Source: Actinomycetes bacterium (GTDB lineage: Bacteria > Actinomycetota > Actinomycetes > Actinomycetales > Microbacteriaceae). Taken from it: DNA of 64,000 bases. Below are positions 1 through 9,646 of this stretch, one piece after another. The notes under the pieces were generated by a model. It ran no database searches. It was given only the letters and a program-made list of their open reading frames with translations, and was not told the origin of the DNA. The number at the start of each line of letters is the position of its first letter. Position 1 is the first letter of the stretch. Position numbers and translations under genes: made by a program. The stretch spans positions 35,715 through 99,714 of the forward strand of contig JAKOTS010000095.1 of assembly GCA_029777095.1 (NCBI GenBank), in the 5' to 3' direction.

Positions 1-482
1 TCCTCATGGGGTTTCCGTCGCCCGCGCTCGAAACCGCGATCAACACGGTGGTCTCGGCCGACGCGCTGATCGCCGTCACGCCGATTTTTGCGACCAGCTA
101 CAGCGGGTTGTTCAAGTCGTTCCTCGACGTGATCGACCCCGACGCGCTCACCGGCGTGCCCGTGCTCATCGGCGCGAATGCCGGCACGTCGCGGCACTCG
201 CTCGCGATCGACTACGCGATTCGCCCGCTGTTTACGTACCTGCACGCGGCGCCTGTTTCGACCGGTGTGTTTGCGGCGTCGGGCGACTGGGGCCACTCGG
301 GTGATGAGGGCGTGGATGCCTCGCCCCTGTCGGCGCGGATCGATCGCGCCGCGCGCGAGCTCGCCACGGCAGTGTTGGCACGCGAGGCGACAGGGCCGGT
401 GCTCGACGCGTTCGATCCCGAGTCTTACCTCGGTGCGGGCGGCTCGTTCGGGCACCTGCTGGGCGGACTCGCGGGGGACTAG
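1..482 (+). CDS. NADPH-dependent FMN reductase, CE1759-like (5' end outside window)
   Basis: The window opens inside this gene: the frame is open from base 3 and stops with TAG at 480-482, leaving about 159 residues. The visible part looks like a flavodoxin fold, with TPIFATSYSGLFKSFLD (strand, FMN-phosphate loop, helix) near the left edge and AASGDWG further on, as in CE1758/CE1759-type reductases. Known members reduce free FMN with NAD(P)H and pass it to a partner monooxygenase, often an LLM-class enzyme next door; such a partner would lie left of the window. The family call is from remembered motifs, so the exact subfamily is uncertain. Confidence 0.75.
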   Translation, partial: LMGFPSPALETAINTVVSADALIAVTPIFATSYSGLFKSFLDVIDPDALTGVPVLIGANAGTSRHSLAIDYAIRPLFTYLHAAPVSTGVFAASGDWGHSGDEGVDASPLSARIDRAARELATAVLAREATGPVLDAFDPESYLGAGGSFGHLLGGLAGD

Positions 483-583
483 GCGCCCCTCTAAGACACA
501 CCTTCGCGTGACTGTCGGGTGCTGCGCATAGGCTGGTTACAGCGCACCGCACGCACCCGGCGCTCACCCGCAACGGAGGCCCG

Positions 584-1441
584 ATGACCGCGAATACCGA
601 GACTGGTGCCGCGGGCGAGCGCGGGGGCGGTGCGACGCGTGCGCCTCAGGCGCCGCACGCGTCTCACTTGCCTCACGCGCAGCTGAGCCGCGCGGCCGAT
701 GTGATGCACGACGTTCGCGAGAAGTGCGTGTGGACGCAAGAGATCACGCACGAGGCGCTCATCCCGTACCTGATCGAAGAGAGCCACGAGCTCATCGACG
801 CGATCGAGTCGGGCTCGCGCGCCGACCTTCGCGAAGAGCTCGGCGACGTGCTCTGGCAGGTGCTCTTTCACGCCGAGATCGCGTCACGTGATGCCGCGGC
901 GCCCTTCGACATTGACGACGTGGCCGGCGATCTTGCCGACAAGATGGTGCGGCGGCATCCGCACGTTTTCGCGGGCGAAATCGCCACGACGCCAGCCGAG
1001 GTGCTCGTGCACTGGAACGCGGCAAAAGCGGCCGAGAAACGCACACGCACGAGCGTGCTCGACGGCGTCTCGATGGGGATGCCCGCGCTCGCGCTCGCCG
1101 ACAAGCTGCTCGGCAAAGCTGCCCGGGTCTCGGTGCCGGTGGCGGTGGCGGTGCCGGTGCTGCCCGCGCAGCCCGCGCAGCCCGTGCAGCCCGCGCTGCC
1201 CGCGCCAGATCGTGAAGCAGGTGTGCCGGATGCCGCGGCCGAAGCATCGATCGGCGACCGGCTCCTGGGGCTCGTGATCGAAGCCCGCGCGGCCGGTCTC
1301 GACGCCGAGGGCCTCCTGCGGGCCCGGCTTCGCGGCCTGGAGAACGACATTCGGGCGGCCGAGCATAGGGGCGAGCGCGGGGTCGAGCAAGGGGTCGAGC
1401 AAGCTTCGGGAAGTGCAACGGCGGCCGACCTGGCAGAATAG
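584..1441 (+). CDS. mazG: MazG-type nucleoside triphosphate pyrophosphohydrolase
   Basis: A 285-residue protein that should hydrolyse (d)NTPs to monophosphate and pyrophosphate, a nucleotide-pool cleaning role. The all-alpha MazG core lies at about residues 36-150, with the metal-binding helix EESHELIDAI, the second acidic helix REELGDVLWQVLFHAE and RRHPHVF. A GGAGG sits about 8 bases before the ATG, supporting this start over the many shadow frames. The core is followed by a Pro/Ala/Val linker at about residues 182-207 made from degenerate CCCGCGCAG-type DNA repeats, and only a short charged tail follows. A TAGGCT at 529-534 is a possible -10 box. The stop lies four bases before the hisS start, so the two are probably co-transcribed. 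Confidence 0.88.
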   Translation: MTANTETGAAGERGGGATRAPQAPHASHLPHAQLSRAADVMHDVREKCVWTQEITHEALIPYLIEESHELIDAIESGSRADLREELGDVLWQVLFHAEIASRDAAAPFDIDDVAGDLADKMVRRHPHVFAGEIATTPAEVLVHWNAAKAAEKRTRTSVLDGVSMGMPALALADKLLGKAARVSVPVAVAVPVLPAQPAQPVQPALPAPDREAGVPDAAAEASIGDRLLGLVIEARAAGLDAEGLLRARLRGLENDIRAAEHRGERGVEQGVEQASGSATAADLAE

Positions 1442-1445
1442 CTCG

Positions 1446-2735
1446 GTGGCAACCGTGAACCCGCCGCGCGGCATGCGCGATTTCCTCCCCGCTGAGAAGG
1501 CGCGCCGTGAGCGCGTGCTGTCCGTCATCCGTGAGCGCTATCGCACGCACGGTTTTGACGAGATCGAGACCCCCGTCGTCGAGGACTATGCGCGCCTCCA
1601 CGCCGGGATCGGTGGCGACAACGAGAAGCTCGCCTTCAACATCCTGCGCCGTGGCCTCGACGCCGATGGTGTGCGCGCCGCGGCCGACGATCCTGCCGCG
1701 CTCGCCGACCTCGGACTGCGGTACGACCTCACGGTGCCGCTCGCGCGCTTTTATGCGAGCCACCGCGGCGAGCTCCCCGGGGTCTTCCGGGCCATCCAGG
1801 TCGCGCCCGTGTGGCGCGCCGAGCGCCCGCAGAAGGGTCGCTACCGCCAGTTCGTGCAGTGCGACATTGACATCATCGGCGATCCGACAACGCGCGCTGA
1901 GGCCGAGCTGATCATCGCGACGCTCGACGCTGTCGGCGCGCTCGGGCTCGAGGGCGCCACCGTGCGCATTAATGATCGCCGTGCGCTCGACTCAATGCTC
2001 GACGTCTTCGGATTCGCCGAGGAGGAGCGCCCGAGCGTGCTCATCACCCTCGACAAGCTCGACAAGATCGGGCCGCAGGGCGTCGTCGCCGAGCTTCGCG
2101 AACGCAGCTCGAACTCGGCCGCAGTCGACGCCGTCGAGGAGTTCATGCACCGGCCGATGACGCTCGAGTTCAACCCGTACGGTGAGCGCCAGATCCGCAA
2201 GGCGCTGCCCGAGGGCATCAGTGACGAAATTGTCGCCGACCTGGTGGCCATCGGCGAGGCGGTCGCGGCCGTGCGGCCGGGCGCCACCGACGGCCCGCCA
2301 CTGGTGTTCGACCCGTTCCTGGTGCGCGGCATGGGCTACTACACCGGCTCGATCTATGAGCTGGCACACCCGAGTGTCGCGTACTCCCTTGGCGGCGGCG
2401 GGCGCTATGACGGCATGATCGGGCGTTTCTTGGGCCAGGAAGTACCGGCGGTCGGGTTCTCGATCGGCTTCGAGCGCCTGGTTGATCTGCTTGAAGATTC
2501 GGCGGGGGATGCCGCGGCATCCGTCGTACTTCTCCACGACGCAGACGTGGCACTTGGTGAACTGCTCGCGCTCAAGGCCGCGCTGGTCGCCGACGGCACG
2601 CGGGTGCGGCTCGAGCGTCGTACGAAGAACATCAAGGCTCTGCTCGAACGCGCGCTCGTTGATGGATTCACCGGCTTCGCGTCGGTGTCGAGCGGCACGA
2701 CCGCCGCGACCCTCGAGGTCCGTCCGCTCAGTTAG
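1446..2735 (+). CDS. hisS: Histidine--tRNA ligase
   Basis: A 429-residue class II aminoacyl-tRNA synthetase that charges tRNA-His. The GTG at 1446, just after the mazG stop, gives the family-typical N-terminus VNPPRGMRDFLP; earlier in-frame starts lie inside mazG and are unlikely. Visible motifs are motif 2 with APVWRAERPQKGRYRQF, the histidine-specific GYYTGSIYE and LGGGGRYDGMIG, and motif 3 GFSIGFERL, followed by an anticodon-binding domain of about 90 residues with RTKNIKALLERA. Length is normal for the bacterial enzyme. No anomaly seen. Confidence 0.97.
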   Translation: MATVNPPRGMRDFLPAEKARRERVLSVIRERYRTHGFDEIETPVVEDYARLHAGIGGDNEKLAFNILRRGLDADGVRAAADDPAALADLGLRYDLTVPLARFYASHRGELPGVFRAIQVAPVWRAERPQKGRYRQFVQCDIDIIGDPTTRAEAELIIATLDAVGALGLEGATVRINDRRALDSMLDVFGFAEEERPSVLITLDKLDKIGPQGVVAELRERSSNSAAVDAVEEFMHRPMTLEFNPYGERQIRKALPEGISDEIVADLVAIGEAVAAVRPGATDGPPLVFDPFLVRGMGYYTGSIYELAHPSVAYSLGGGGRYDGMIGRFLGQEVPAVGFSIGFERLVDLLEDSAGDAAASVVLLHDADVALGELLALKAALVADGTRVRLERRTKNIKALLERALVDGFTGFASVSSGTTAATLEVRPLS

Positions 2736-3059
2736 CCCGCTCCGCTCGCGCGTGGACGCCGATGCCGAGCGCTCCGCCCTCCGGTCGCGCGTGCCTTGCC
2801 CGTCCGCTTCCCCCGTCGCGTGTGCCTCGCCCGTGCGCTTTCCACCAATCGTTCCCCCGTCGCGCCGTGCGCGTGCGCTTTCCACCAATCGTTCCCCCGT
2901 CGCGTTTTGTCGACTCCCGCGGCGTGTCGCGACAAAACGCGACTGCGGAGCGGGGCCCGGGTGCCCCGCCCTTCGTTCCCCCGTCGCGAATCGCCGCGTG
3001 CGGGGCGTTTTAGCGACAAAACGCGACGGGGGATCGAAGAGGGGGATGGACCGCTCCGT
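2736..3059. repeat. Repeat-rich intergenic region between hisS and the amino acid permease
   Basis: This 324-base gap has no convincing gene. It holds two perfect 32-base direct repeats (2833-2864 and 2873-2904, beginning GTGCGCTTTCCACC and ending CCCCCGTCGCG), a partial third copy (2973-2988), and a long inverted repeat with perfect 19-base arms at 2894-2912 and 3014-3032; the core CGACAAAACGCGAC also occurs at 2930-2943, giving a nested 14-base hairpin with 2899-2912. hisS and the permease converge here, so the hairpins could end both transcripts, but there is no clean T-run. It resembles a REP-like or fold-back element. ORFs read through it consist of repeated low-complexity peptide and were discarded. 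Confidence 0.8.
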
Positions 3060-4307
3060 TCAGTGAGCCCGCTGCCGCCGCAGTCGGAGTGCGCGCACGG
3101 CGATGCCGAGCACGACCAGTGCCGCGCCCGCGACGACCGACTGCCACGGCAGGGCGAACGCGAGTACGAGGCATCCGATCGCCCCGATGACCTGCAGTGC
3201 GCGCGGGTACCGACGTGCGGTGCCGTGCTGGCGATACGCCGCGAGGTTCGCGATCAGGTAGTAGAGCAACACGCCGAACGATGAGAACCCGATCGCGCCG
3301 CGCACATCCGCGAGGCACACCGTGGCAATGACGATCACCGCGATGGCGATCTCGGCGCGGTACGGCACCCGCCAGCGCGGGTGTACGGCCGCGAAGTAGC
3401 GGGGCATATCGCCCTCGCGTGCCATTGCCAGCCCGGTGCGGCCGATGCCTGCGATGAGGGCGAGGAGCGCGCCCAGAGACGCGGCGGCGGCGGCGACCCG
3501 CACCACGGGCTGCGCCCACGACCACCCCGCGGCCGCGACCACATCGGCGAGCGGCGCGGCCGAGGTCGCGAGTGCCGGGCCCAGGGTCGTGATCGCGATC
3601 ACCGCCACGACGGCGTAGATCACGATCGTCGTAGCCAACGCGATGACGATGGCGCGGGGGATCGTGCGGGAGGGATCGCGCACTTCCTCGCCCATCGTGG
3701 CGATGCGCGCGTAGCCCGCGAAGGCAAAGAACAGCAGACCCGCGGCCTGCAAGATGCCGAACGCGCCGCCCTCGAACAGCGTGCTCGCGGCGATCGGCTG
3801 CGAGGGCACGCTCACGCCAGCCGCCACGACGACGGCAAGGCCGAGGAGCACCATCACGACGATCACCCGGATCAGTTGTGCGGTGCGGGTCACCCCGAAA
3901 AGGTTGACGATCGCGAGCGCGGCAACGGCGGCGACGGCGATGGGCCGTTCCCACCCGGGCGGCGCGGCGTATGCGGCAAAGACGAGGGCCATCGCGGCAC
4001 AGCTCGCGAGCTTGCCGATCACAAAACACCACCCGGCGATGAAGCCCCACCACTGGCCGAGTTCCGCGCGTCCGTACGAGTAGGTCCCGCCCGATGTGGG
4101 ATGCACTGCTGCGAGCTGGGCCGATGCCGTCGCGTTGCAATATGCGATGAATGCCGCGATGCCGAGGCCGATGAGGAGGCCCGCACCGGCGGCCTGCGCT
4201 GCCGGCGCCCAGACCGCGAACACGCCCGCGCCGATCATCGAGCCAAGGCCGATGAAAGCGGCATCCGCGAGGCCAAGGCTTCGCGCGAGCGTTGGGGGCG
4301 AGGTCAT
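3060..4307 (-). CDS. APC-family amino acid permease
   Basis: A 415-residue integral membrane protein with about 12 hydrophobic segments. The N-terminal GLGSMIGAGVFAVW matches the substrate-binding TM1 loop of amino acid-polyamine-organocation transporters, and GYARIATMGEEVRDPSRTIP is the TM6 to loop-6 signature. It should carry an amino acid or polyamine across the cytoplasmic membrane by proton symport or antiport; the substrate cannot be read from the sequence. Its ATG overlaps the stop of the upstream DUF4442 gene by four bases, so the two form a translationally coupled pair. A short basic C-terminus ends at TGA 3060-3062. Confidence 0.88.
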   Translation of the reverse strand: MTSPPTLARSLGLADAAFIGLGSMIGAGVFAVWAPAAQAAGAGLLIGLGIAAFIAYCNATASAQLAAVHPTSGGTYSYGRAELGQWWGFIAGWCFVIGKLASCAAMALVFAAYAAPPGWERPIAVAAVAALAIVNLFGVTRTAQLIRVIVVMVLLGLAVVVAAGVSVPSQPIAASTLFEGGAFGILQAAGLLFFAFAGYARIATMGEEVRDPSRTIPRAIVIALATTIVIYAVVAVIAITTLGPALATSAAPLADVVAAAGWSWAQPVVRVAAAAASLGALLALIAGIGRTGLAMAREGDMPRYFAAVHPRWRVPYRAEIAIAVIVIATVCLADVRGAIGFSSFGVLLYYLIANLAAYRQHGTARRYPRALQVIGAIGCLVLAFALPWQSVVAGAALVVLGIAVRALRLRRQRAH

Positions 4308-4831
4308 GCGCCCAGGCTAGGGCCGTTCGGTAAACGCTTGGTGTCGCCGGTCGCACTGTCGTCGTCGCGAGCATTGGTGACCCGCCGTTTTTCGCGCACG
4401 TAGACCTCACGCCGCACGCGTGCAACGACGTCGCCCTCGCGGTCGGTGATCACGCAGTCAAACCACTCGAGCACCTTTGCCCCGCCGTGAGCGCGCTCGC
4501 GAATTTCTTCGGCCTTGGCACGCGGCACCGTGAACTCGGCCGTGAGCACCCCGCGGCCGGGCTTGACGAACTCGATCTCGCCGCGGGTGTCCCACACCAC
4601 GTAGTCGCGGCCGAGCTGGTGCATCAGGAGCATGAAGAAATACGGGTCGGTCATTGCTGACATTGAGCCACCGAACCCGGTCTTTACGGAGTTTCGCGTG
4701 AAGACATTTACGTGCATTTCGACGGTCGCGTGCGTCCAATCAGCGGAGAAGCGCTTGACGCGGATGCCGTTGAAGAAGTTCGGGATCCACAGGCTCATGC
4801 CGATGGCGAGACGTCGGGGTGTGATGCGCAT
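4304..4831 (-). CDS. DUF4442 hotdog-fold protein, putative acyl-CoA thioesterase
   Basis: About 175 residues from the ATG at 4831; an ATG six codons upstream (4849) is possible but lacks a ribosome site, and MRITPRRLAIGMSLW is the family-like N-terminus. The segment NSVKTGFGGSMSAMTDPYF corresponds to the hotdog helix region seen in DUF4442/PaaI-like thioesterases. Such proteins are expected to hydrolyse or bind acyl-CoA-type thioesters in the cytoplasm, but no substrate is known for this branch. It is the first gene of a two-gene unit with the permease. The Arg/Asp-rich tail after about residue 150 is probably disordered. Confidence 0.72.
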   Translation of the reverse strand: MRITPRRLAIGMSLWIPNFFNGIRVKRFSADWTHATVEMHVNVFTRNSVKTGFGGSMSAMTDPYFFMLLMHQLGRDYVVWDTRGEIEFVKPGRGVLTAEFTVPRAKAEEIRERAHGGAKVLEWFDCVITDREGDVVARVRREVYVREKRRVTNARDDDSATGDTKRLPNGPSLGA

Positions 4832-4940
4832 GTCGCAAGCGTGTTGCATGCGCGCACGAACGACCGCATTGCTTGTGCTGTTTCGACATATGCGCGCGCG
4901 GCACGCTCGTTCCGCGTCCGTGAAGTTGTTCTAGTTGTTA

Positions 4941-4946
4941 TAGAGT
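4941..4946 (+). promoter_or_regulatory. -10 box of the GntR/DUF1648 operon
   Basis: TAGAGT ends six bases before the ATG at 4953, implying a leaderless transcript; there is no Shine-Dalgarno. The AT-rich CTAGTTGTTATAGAGTTAG around it (4931-4949) is a plausible site for the autoregulating GntR protein. Confidence 0.55.
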
Positions 4947-4952
4947 TAGCAC

Positions 4953-5303
4953 ATGCTGATCCGCGTCGATCCCGCAAGCGATGTGCCCCTGTTTGTGCAG
5001 GTGGCCACTTCGGTGCGAGCGGATGCCGCAGCCGGACGTGTGCACGCAGGTGATCGCCTTCCGGCCGCTCGTGTGGTGGCTGAATCACTCGGCATCAACG
5101 TGCACACCGTGCTGCGCGCGTACCAAGAGCTGCGCGACGAAGGGCTCATCGACCTGCGCCGAGGAAAAGGCGCGGTCGTGACGGAGCTCGCGGCATCCCT
5201 CTCCGCACTCAGCGACGACATCCGAAATCTCGTCACACGTTCGCGTGCGCTGGGGATTTCACCCGAACTTTTGGTTGCACTTATCAAGGAGAACTCGCAA
5301 TGA
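4953..5303 (+). CDS. GntR-family regulator, YtrA subfamily
   Basis: A 116-residue repressor-type protein. Residues 1-75 form the GntR winged helix, with PLFVQVATSVRADAAAGRV, the turn GDRLPAARVVAESLGIN and recognition helix HTVLRAYQELRDEG. The C-terminal part is only about 40 residues, as expected for YtrA-type regulators, which lack a ligand-binding domain and usually control a membrane-protein gene in the same operon. That fits the next gene, which it overlaps by ATGA. The start is fixed by a -10 box six bases upstream. Confidence 0.88.
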   Translation: MLIRVDPASDVPLFVQVATSVRADAAAGRVHAGDRLPAARVVAESLGINVHTVLRAYQELRDEGLIDLRRGKGAVVTELAASLSALSDDIRNLVTRSRALGISPELLVALIKENSQ

Positions 5304-6325
5304 CCGCGTCACCCGCTACGCCCTCACATCCTGACCGGCGCGCGATCCGGAGCTTCTCGCTCGTCGCGATCGTCGTTCCGCTGGTGCTCACGATGGTCGC
5401 GGTCGTGCTGCAACTGGTGTGGTTGCCCACGTTGCCAGATCCGGCTGCCGTGCACTGGGGTCTATCCGGTGGGCCGGACGGGTATGGCCCGGCGTGGACC
5501 TTCCCGGTGATCACGCTCGTACTGAGCGGTGTGCTCCCCATCGCGATCGGCCTGCTCTGCCTCGCTGGACTCCGCCGCGGTGACCGCGGCTTCACATACC
5601 GTTTCATGGGCGCGATGGCGCTCTGGCTTTCGGTGTTTGGCGCTGTGCTGATGACGTGGTCGGTTGGCGCACAACGCGGCATCGCGGACGCGCATGACGC
5701 ACCATCGGTGCTCGCGCCCATGCTTGTCGCGTTTGTGGTTGGCATTGTTGCGGGAGTCGTCGGATGGCTGGTGCAGCCGAAGGAAGAGACCCGCCGCGCC
5801 ACCACGCCGGCGGGTGTGCCAATGATGCTTGCGCCGGGCGAGCGTGCTGTGTGGACAGGGTCAGCCGTGATGTCGAAGGTTGCGATGGCTGTGATCGGCC
5901 TGGCCATGCTCTTGACCCTCGGGGCGGCGGTGCTCGTCTGGTTCACCGGCGATGCGACTGCGGGCTTGGTTGTGGCCGTTGTCTTCGTTGTGGTGGCCAC
6001 TGCGTCCGTGACGTCGACGGCATTTCACGTGCGCATTGACGAGGAAGGCCTCACCGTGCGTTCGGAGTTTGGGCTGCCCAAGTTCAACGTGCCGCTTGCC
6101 GACATTGCCTCGGCCGAAGAGATCTTTGTGAGTCCGATGGGCATGTTCGGGGGTTGGGGCATGCGCTGGGCTCCGGGTCGCTTTGGTGTCGTGTTGCGTA
6201 CCGGCCCAGCGATCGAGGTGACGCGCCACTCTGGCAAGCAGTTCGTCGTCACGGTCGATGACGCCGAAACCGGGGCATCCCTTCTCGCGGCGCTAGCCGC
6301 CCGTGCCGCGCAGAACGCCAACTGA
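5300..6325 (+). CDS. DUF1648-containing membrane protein
   Basis: A 341-residue protein with about six hydrophobic segments. Residues 20-70 match the DUF1648 pattern, including the turn LPDPAAVHWGLSGGPDGYG. The C-terminal 100 residues, after TSTAFHVRIDEEGLTVRS, look like a soluble beta-rich PH-like domain of the kind found after membrane domains in actinobacterial proteins. It is translationally coupled to the YtrA-type regulator (ATGA overlap), the standard arrangement for this family. Function is unknown; envelope stress or transport roles are guesses. Confidence 0.75.
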   Translation: MTASPATPSHPDRRAIRSFSLVAIVVPLVLTMVAVVLQLVWLPTLPDPAAVHWGLSGGPDGYGPAWTFPVITLVLSGVLPIAIGLLCLAGLRRGDRGFTYRFMGAMALWLSVFGAVLMTWSVGAQRGIADAHDAPSVLAPMLVAFVVGIVAGVVGWLVQPKEETRRATTPAGVPMMLAPGERAVWTGSAVMSKVAMAVIGLAMLLTLGAAVLVWFTGDATAGLVVAVVFVVVATASVTSTAFHVRIDEEGLTVRSEFGLPKFNVPLADIASAEEIFVSPMGMFGGWGMRWAPGRFGVVLRTGPAIEVTRHSGKQFVVTVDDAETGASLLAALAARAAQNAN

Positions 6326-6326
6326 C

Positions 6327-6383
6327 GCAGGCGGGCAACGAACGCGCAGGCGGGCAACGGGCGCGCAGGCGAGCGACGAACGC
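6327..6383 (+). repeat. Three 19-base tandem repeats
   Basis: Three consecutive 19-base units beginning GCAGGCG lie at 6327-6345, 6346-6364 and 6365-6383, differing at a few positions, in the gap between the DUF1648 and methyltransferase genes. Probably a small variable-number tandem repeat. Confidence 0.8.
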
Positions 6384-6431
6384 GCGCTCGCGCCCCTTGT
6401 GCCCCGCATGCGTGAGGAGCAGGCTGGGCGC

Positions 6432-7100
6432 ATGGTTACATCGACACCCGAGAACTGGCGCCTCGTCGATGACTACATTGCCGGCGTCCTGGTGCGGCAG
6501 GATCCCGCGCTGGATGAGGTGATCGAACGGCAGCGCGCCGCGGGCCTTCCGGCAATCGAGGTCGCGCCCCTCGCTGGCAAACTCCTCACGTTGCTTGCCC
6601 AAGTCTCGGGCGCGCGGCGCGTTCTCGAGATTGGTACGCTCGGCGGCTACTCGACCATTTGGCTGGCCCGCGGCATCCCGAGTCACGGTCGTGTGGTCAC
6701 CCTCGAAGCCGAAGCGGCGCACGCCGCCGTGGCGCGCGCAAATCTCGAGCGTGCGGGTGTGAGCGAAAAGGTCGAGATCAAGATCGGGAATGCCGCCGAG
6801 ACGCTCCCGACACTGATGGGCCAAGAACCGTTTGACTTCGTGTTCATCGATGCCGACAAGCAGTCGAACACGATCTACCTCGATTGGGCCGCGAGGTTGG
6901 GCCGTCCGGGCACATTGATCGTGCTCGACAATATCGGTCGAAACGGTGACGTGAACGACCCCGACAGCACCGATCCAATGGTCATCGGCACGCGCGCCGC
7001 GCTCGAAATGCTCGGCACCGATCCGCGTTTCGAGGCGACCGCGCTGCAGACCGTCGGGATGAAGGGATGGGACGGCATCGCAGTCGCCATAGTGCGGTGA
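6432..7100 (+). CDS. O-methyltransferase family 3, catechol-type
   Basis: A 222-residue SAM-dependent methyltransferase from the ATG at 6432. The frame is open further upstream through the tandem repeats, but 6432 gives the usual family length, and a weak CAGGCT lies six bases before it. The SAM-binding motif VLEIGTLGGYSTIWLA is at about residues 60-75, the acidic EAEAAHAAVARANLERAG follows, and FDFVFIDADKQSN carries the metal-binding Asp seen in catechol and caffeoyl-CoA methyltransferases. The later VLDNIGRNGDVNDP supplies the other metal ligands. Substrate unknown. It stands alone before eno. Confidence 0.88.
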   Translation: MVTSTPENWRLVDDYIAGVLVRQDPALDEVIERQRAAGLPAIEVAPLAGKLLTLLAQVSGARRVLEIGTLGGYSTIWLARGIPSHGRVVTLEAEAAHAAVARANLERAGVSEKVEIKIGNAAETLPTLMGQEPFDFVFIDADKQSNTIYLDWAARLGRPGTLIVLDNIGRNGDVNDPDSTDPMVIGTRAALEMLGTDPRFEATALQTVGMKGWDGIAVAIVR

Positions 7101-7111
7101 GCATCCCCCGC

Positions 7112-8455
<1,344 letters not shown>

Positions 8456-8556
8456 GATCCTCGGCGGCGCTGCCCGGCAAAACTGCCCGGCAGCACCGCC
8501 AGACACCACCCGCAACACACACGCATCAGCAGCACATCGACGACGGAGGGGGAGTC

Positions 8557-9057
8557 GTGGCAAGAACATCGACCCCCCGCCGCGTCGACGTGCGTGGCTG
8601 GCTCGGCGGCATCCGCCTCTCGGGGTTCATGCTCATCATGATGGGCCTCGTCGTGCTCGCCGCGCTGGTGCTGATGCCGACGCTCGGTACCTACCTCGAT
8701 CAGCGCCAACGGATCACTGCGCTCGAGCATGCGATCGCGACCGACCAAGACACGATCGACGGGCTGATTGCCGAGCGCGAGCGCTGGTCTGATCCGGCGT
8801 ACATCACCACACAGGCGCGCGAGCGGCTCTATTACGTGCAACCGGGCGAGGTCGTCTACCTCGTCGACAACGACCTCGACGCGGCGCTCCAGCCGGTAGA
8901 GCGCGCGCCCGTCAGCGAGAAGGTCACGACGACGCGTGCCGATTGGATGTCGCAGCTCCTGCGTTCGGTGACTTCCTCCGGCGTGGCCGAGGTCGTCAAA
9001 CCGATCACGATCGGCGTGCCCGACCAGGTCGAACCAGACACAACGCCCGCAGAGTGA
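8557..9057 (+). CDS. FtsB/DivIC-type septum formation initiator
   Basis: A 166-residue bitopic membrane protein from a GTG preceded by GGAGGGGG. The order is a basic cytoplasmic N-terminus, one transmembrane helix at about residues 22-45, a coiled coil at about 48-75 (DQRQRITALEHAIATDQDTI) and the FtsB-like motif ARERLYYVQPGEVVYLV. DivIC/FtsB proteins join FtsL and FtsQ in the divisome and signal septal peptidoglycan synthesis. The position right after eno is the standard one. The roughly 60-residue C-terminal extension is probably extracytoplasmic and poorly conserved. Confidence 0.9.
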   Translation: MARTSTPRRVDVRGWLGGIRLSGFMLIMMGLVVLAALVLMPTLGTYLDQRQRITALEHAIATDQDTIDGLIAERERWSDPAYITTQARERLYYVQPGEVVYLVDNDLDAALQPVERAPVSEKVTTTRADWMSQLLRSVTSSGVAEVVKPITIGVPDQVEPDTTPAE

Positions 9058-9100
9058 CGCCGGCCGGTGCGGTTTCAGGGTCTTCCCTGGCTTTGCCCAC

Positions 9101-9106
9101 TACCCT
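9101..9106 (+). promoter_or_regulatory. -10 box for the DUF501 gene
   Basis: TACCCT ends six bases before the ATG at 9113, implying a leaderless transcript starting at the initiation codon. Confidence 0.5.
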
Positions 9107-9112
9107 GGAGCG

Positions 9113-9646
9113 ATGACCACGCCTCCCTTTGCCCCGGTATCCGCCCGTGATTTTGAGGTCATGGCGGCACAGCTCGGGCGCCCGATGCGTGATGTTGTTG
9201 GCGTCGCGGCGCGCTGCGTCTGCGGCAATCCGCTCGTCGTCTCGACGCTGCCACGCCTCAGCGATGGCACGCCGTTCCCCACTTTCTATTACCTCACGCA
9301 CCCAGGCGCGACGGCGGCGATGTCGGAGCTTGAGGCGACGCAGGTCATGGTGCAGTTCAGTGAAGACCTCGCAAACGACCCACAGCTGCGCGACGACTAC
9401 CTCGCGGCGCACGAGGCGTTTCTCGCCGATCGCAACGGGTTCGGTGAGGTTGCCGAGATCGAAGGAATTTCTGCCGGTGGCATGCCCACCCGGGTGAAGT
9501 GCCTCCACGCGCTTGCCGGCCACGCGCTCGCCGCCGGCCCCGGGGTCAACCCGATCGGCGACCGCGCGCTTGAGCTTGCGCGACCCCGATGGTCGGCCGA
9601 TGTGTGCCGCTGCGCCGACCCTGGTGCAGACCTCACGAGCCGATGA
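9113..9646 (+). CDS. DUF501 family protein
   Basis: A 177-residue cytoplasmic protein of the DUF501 family, which in actinobacteria almost always sits between the ftsB-like gene and a peptidase or exopolyphosphatase gene. Recognisable stretches are VAARCVCGNPLVVSTLPRL, TPFPTFYYLTHP and the C-terminal MPTRVKCLHALAGHALAAGP with conserved Cys and His residues that might bind metal. Biochemical function is unknown. Start at 9113 is supported by the -10 box six bases upstream. The TGA overlaps the protease ATG (ATGA). Confidence 0.85.
   Translation: MTTPPFAPVSARDFEVMAAQLGRPMRDVVGVAARCVCGNPLVVSTLPRLSDGTPFPTFYYLTHPGATAAMSELEATQVMVQFSEDLANDPQLRDDYLAAHEAFLADRNGFGEVAEIEGISAGGMPTRVKCLHALAGHALAAGPGVNPIGDRALELARPRWSADVCRCADPGADLTSR

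Noticed and set aside
2762..3284. Overlapping ORFs in the hisS-permease gap
   Set aside because: They translate the direct repeats into repeated Arg/Pro/Ser peptides and have no ribosome sites.
3010..4425. A long minus-strand ORF overlapping the permease in another frame
   Set aside because: The other frame gives an APC permease with clear helices; this one is a shadow.
6327..6383. CRISPR-like array
   Set aside because: The units are contiguous 19-mers without spacers and no cas genes occur; no CRISPR was found anywhere in the window.
8456..8556. Terminator hairpin after eno
   Set aside because: The conspicuous CTGCCCGGCA pair is a direct, not inverted, repeat, and no T-run follows.
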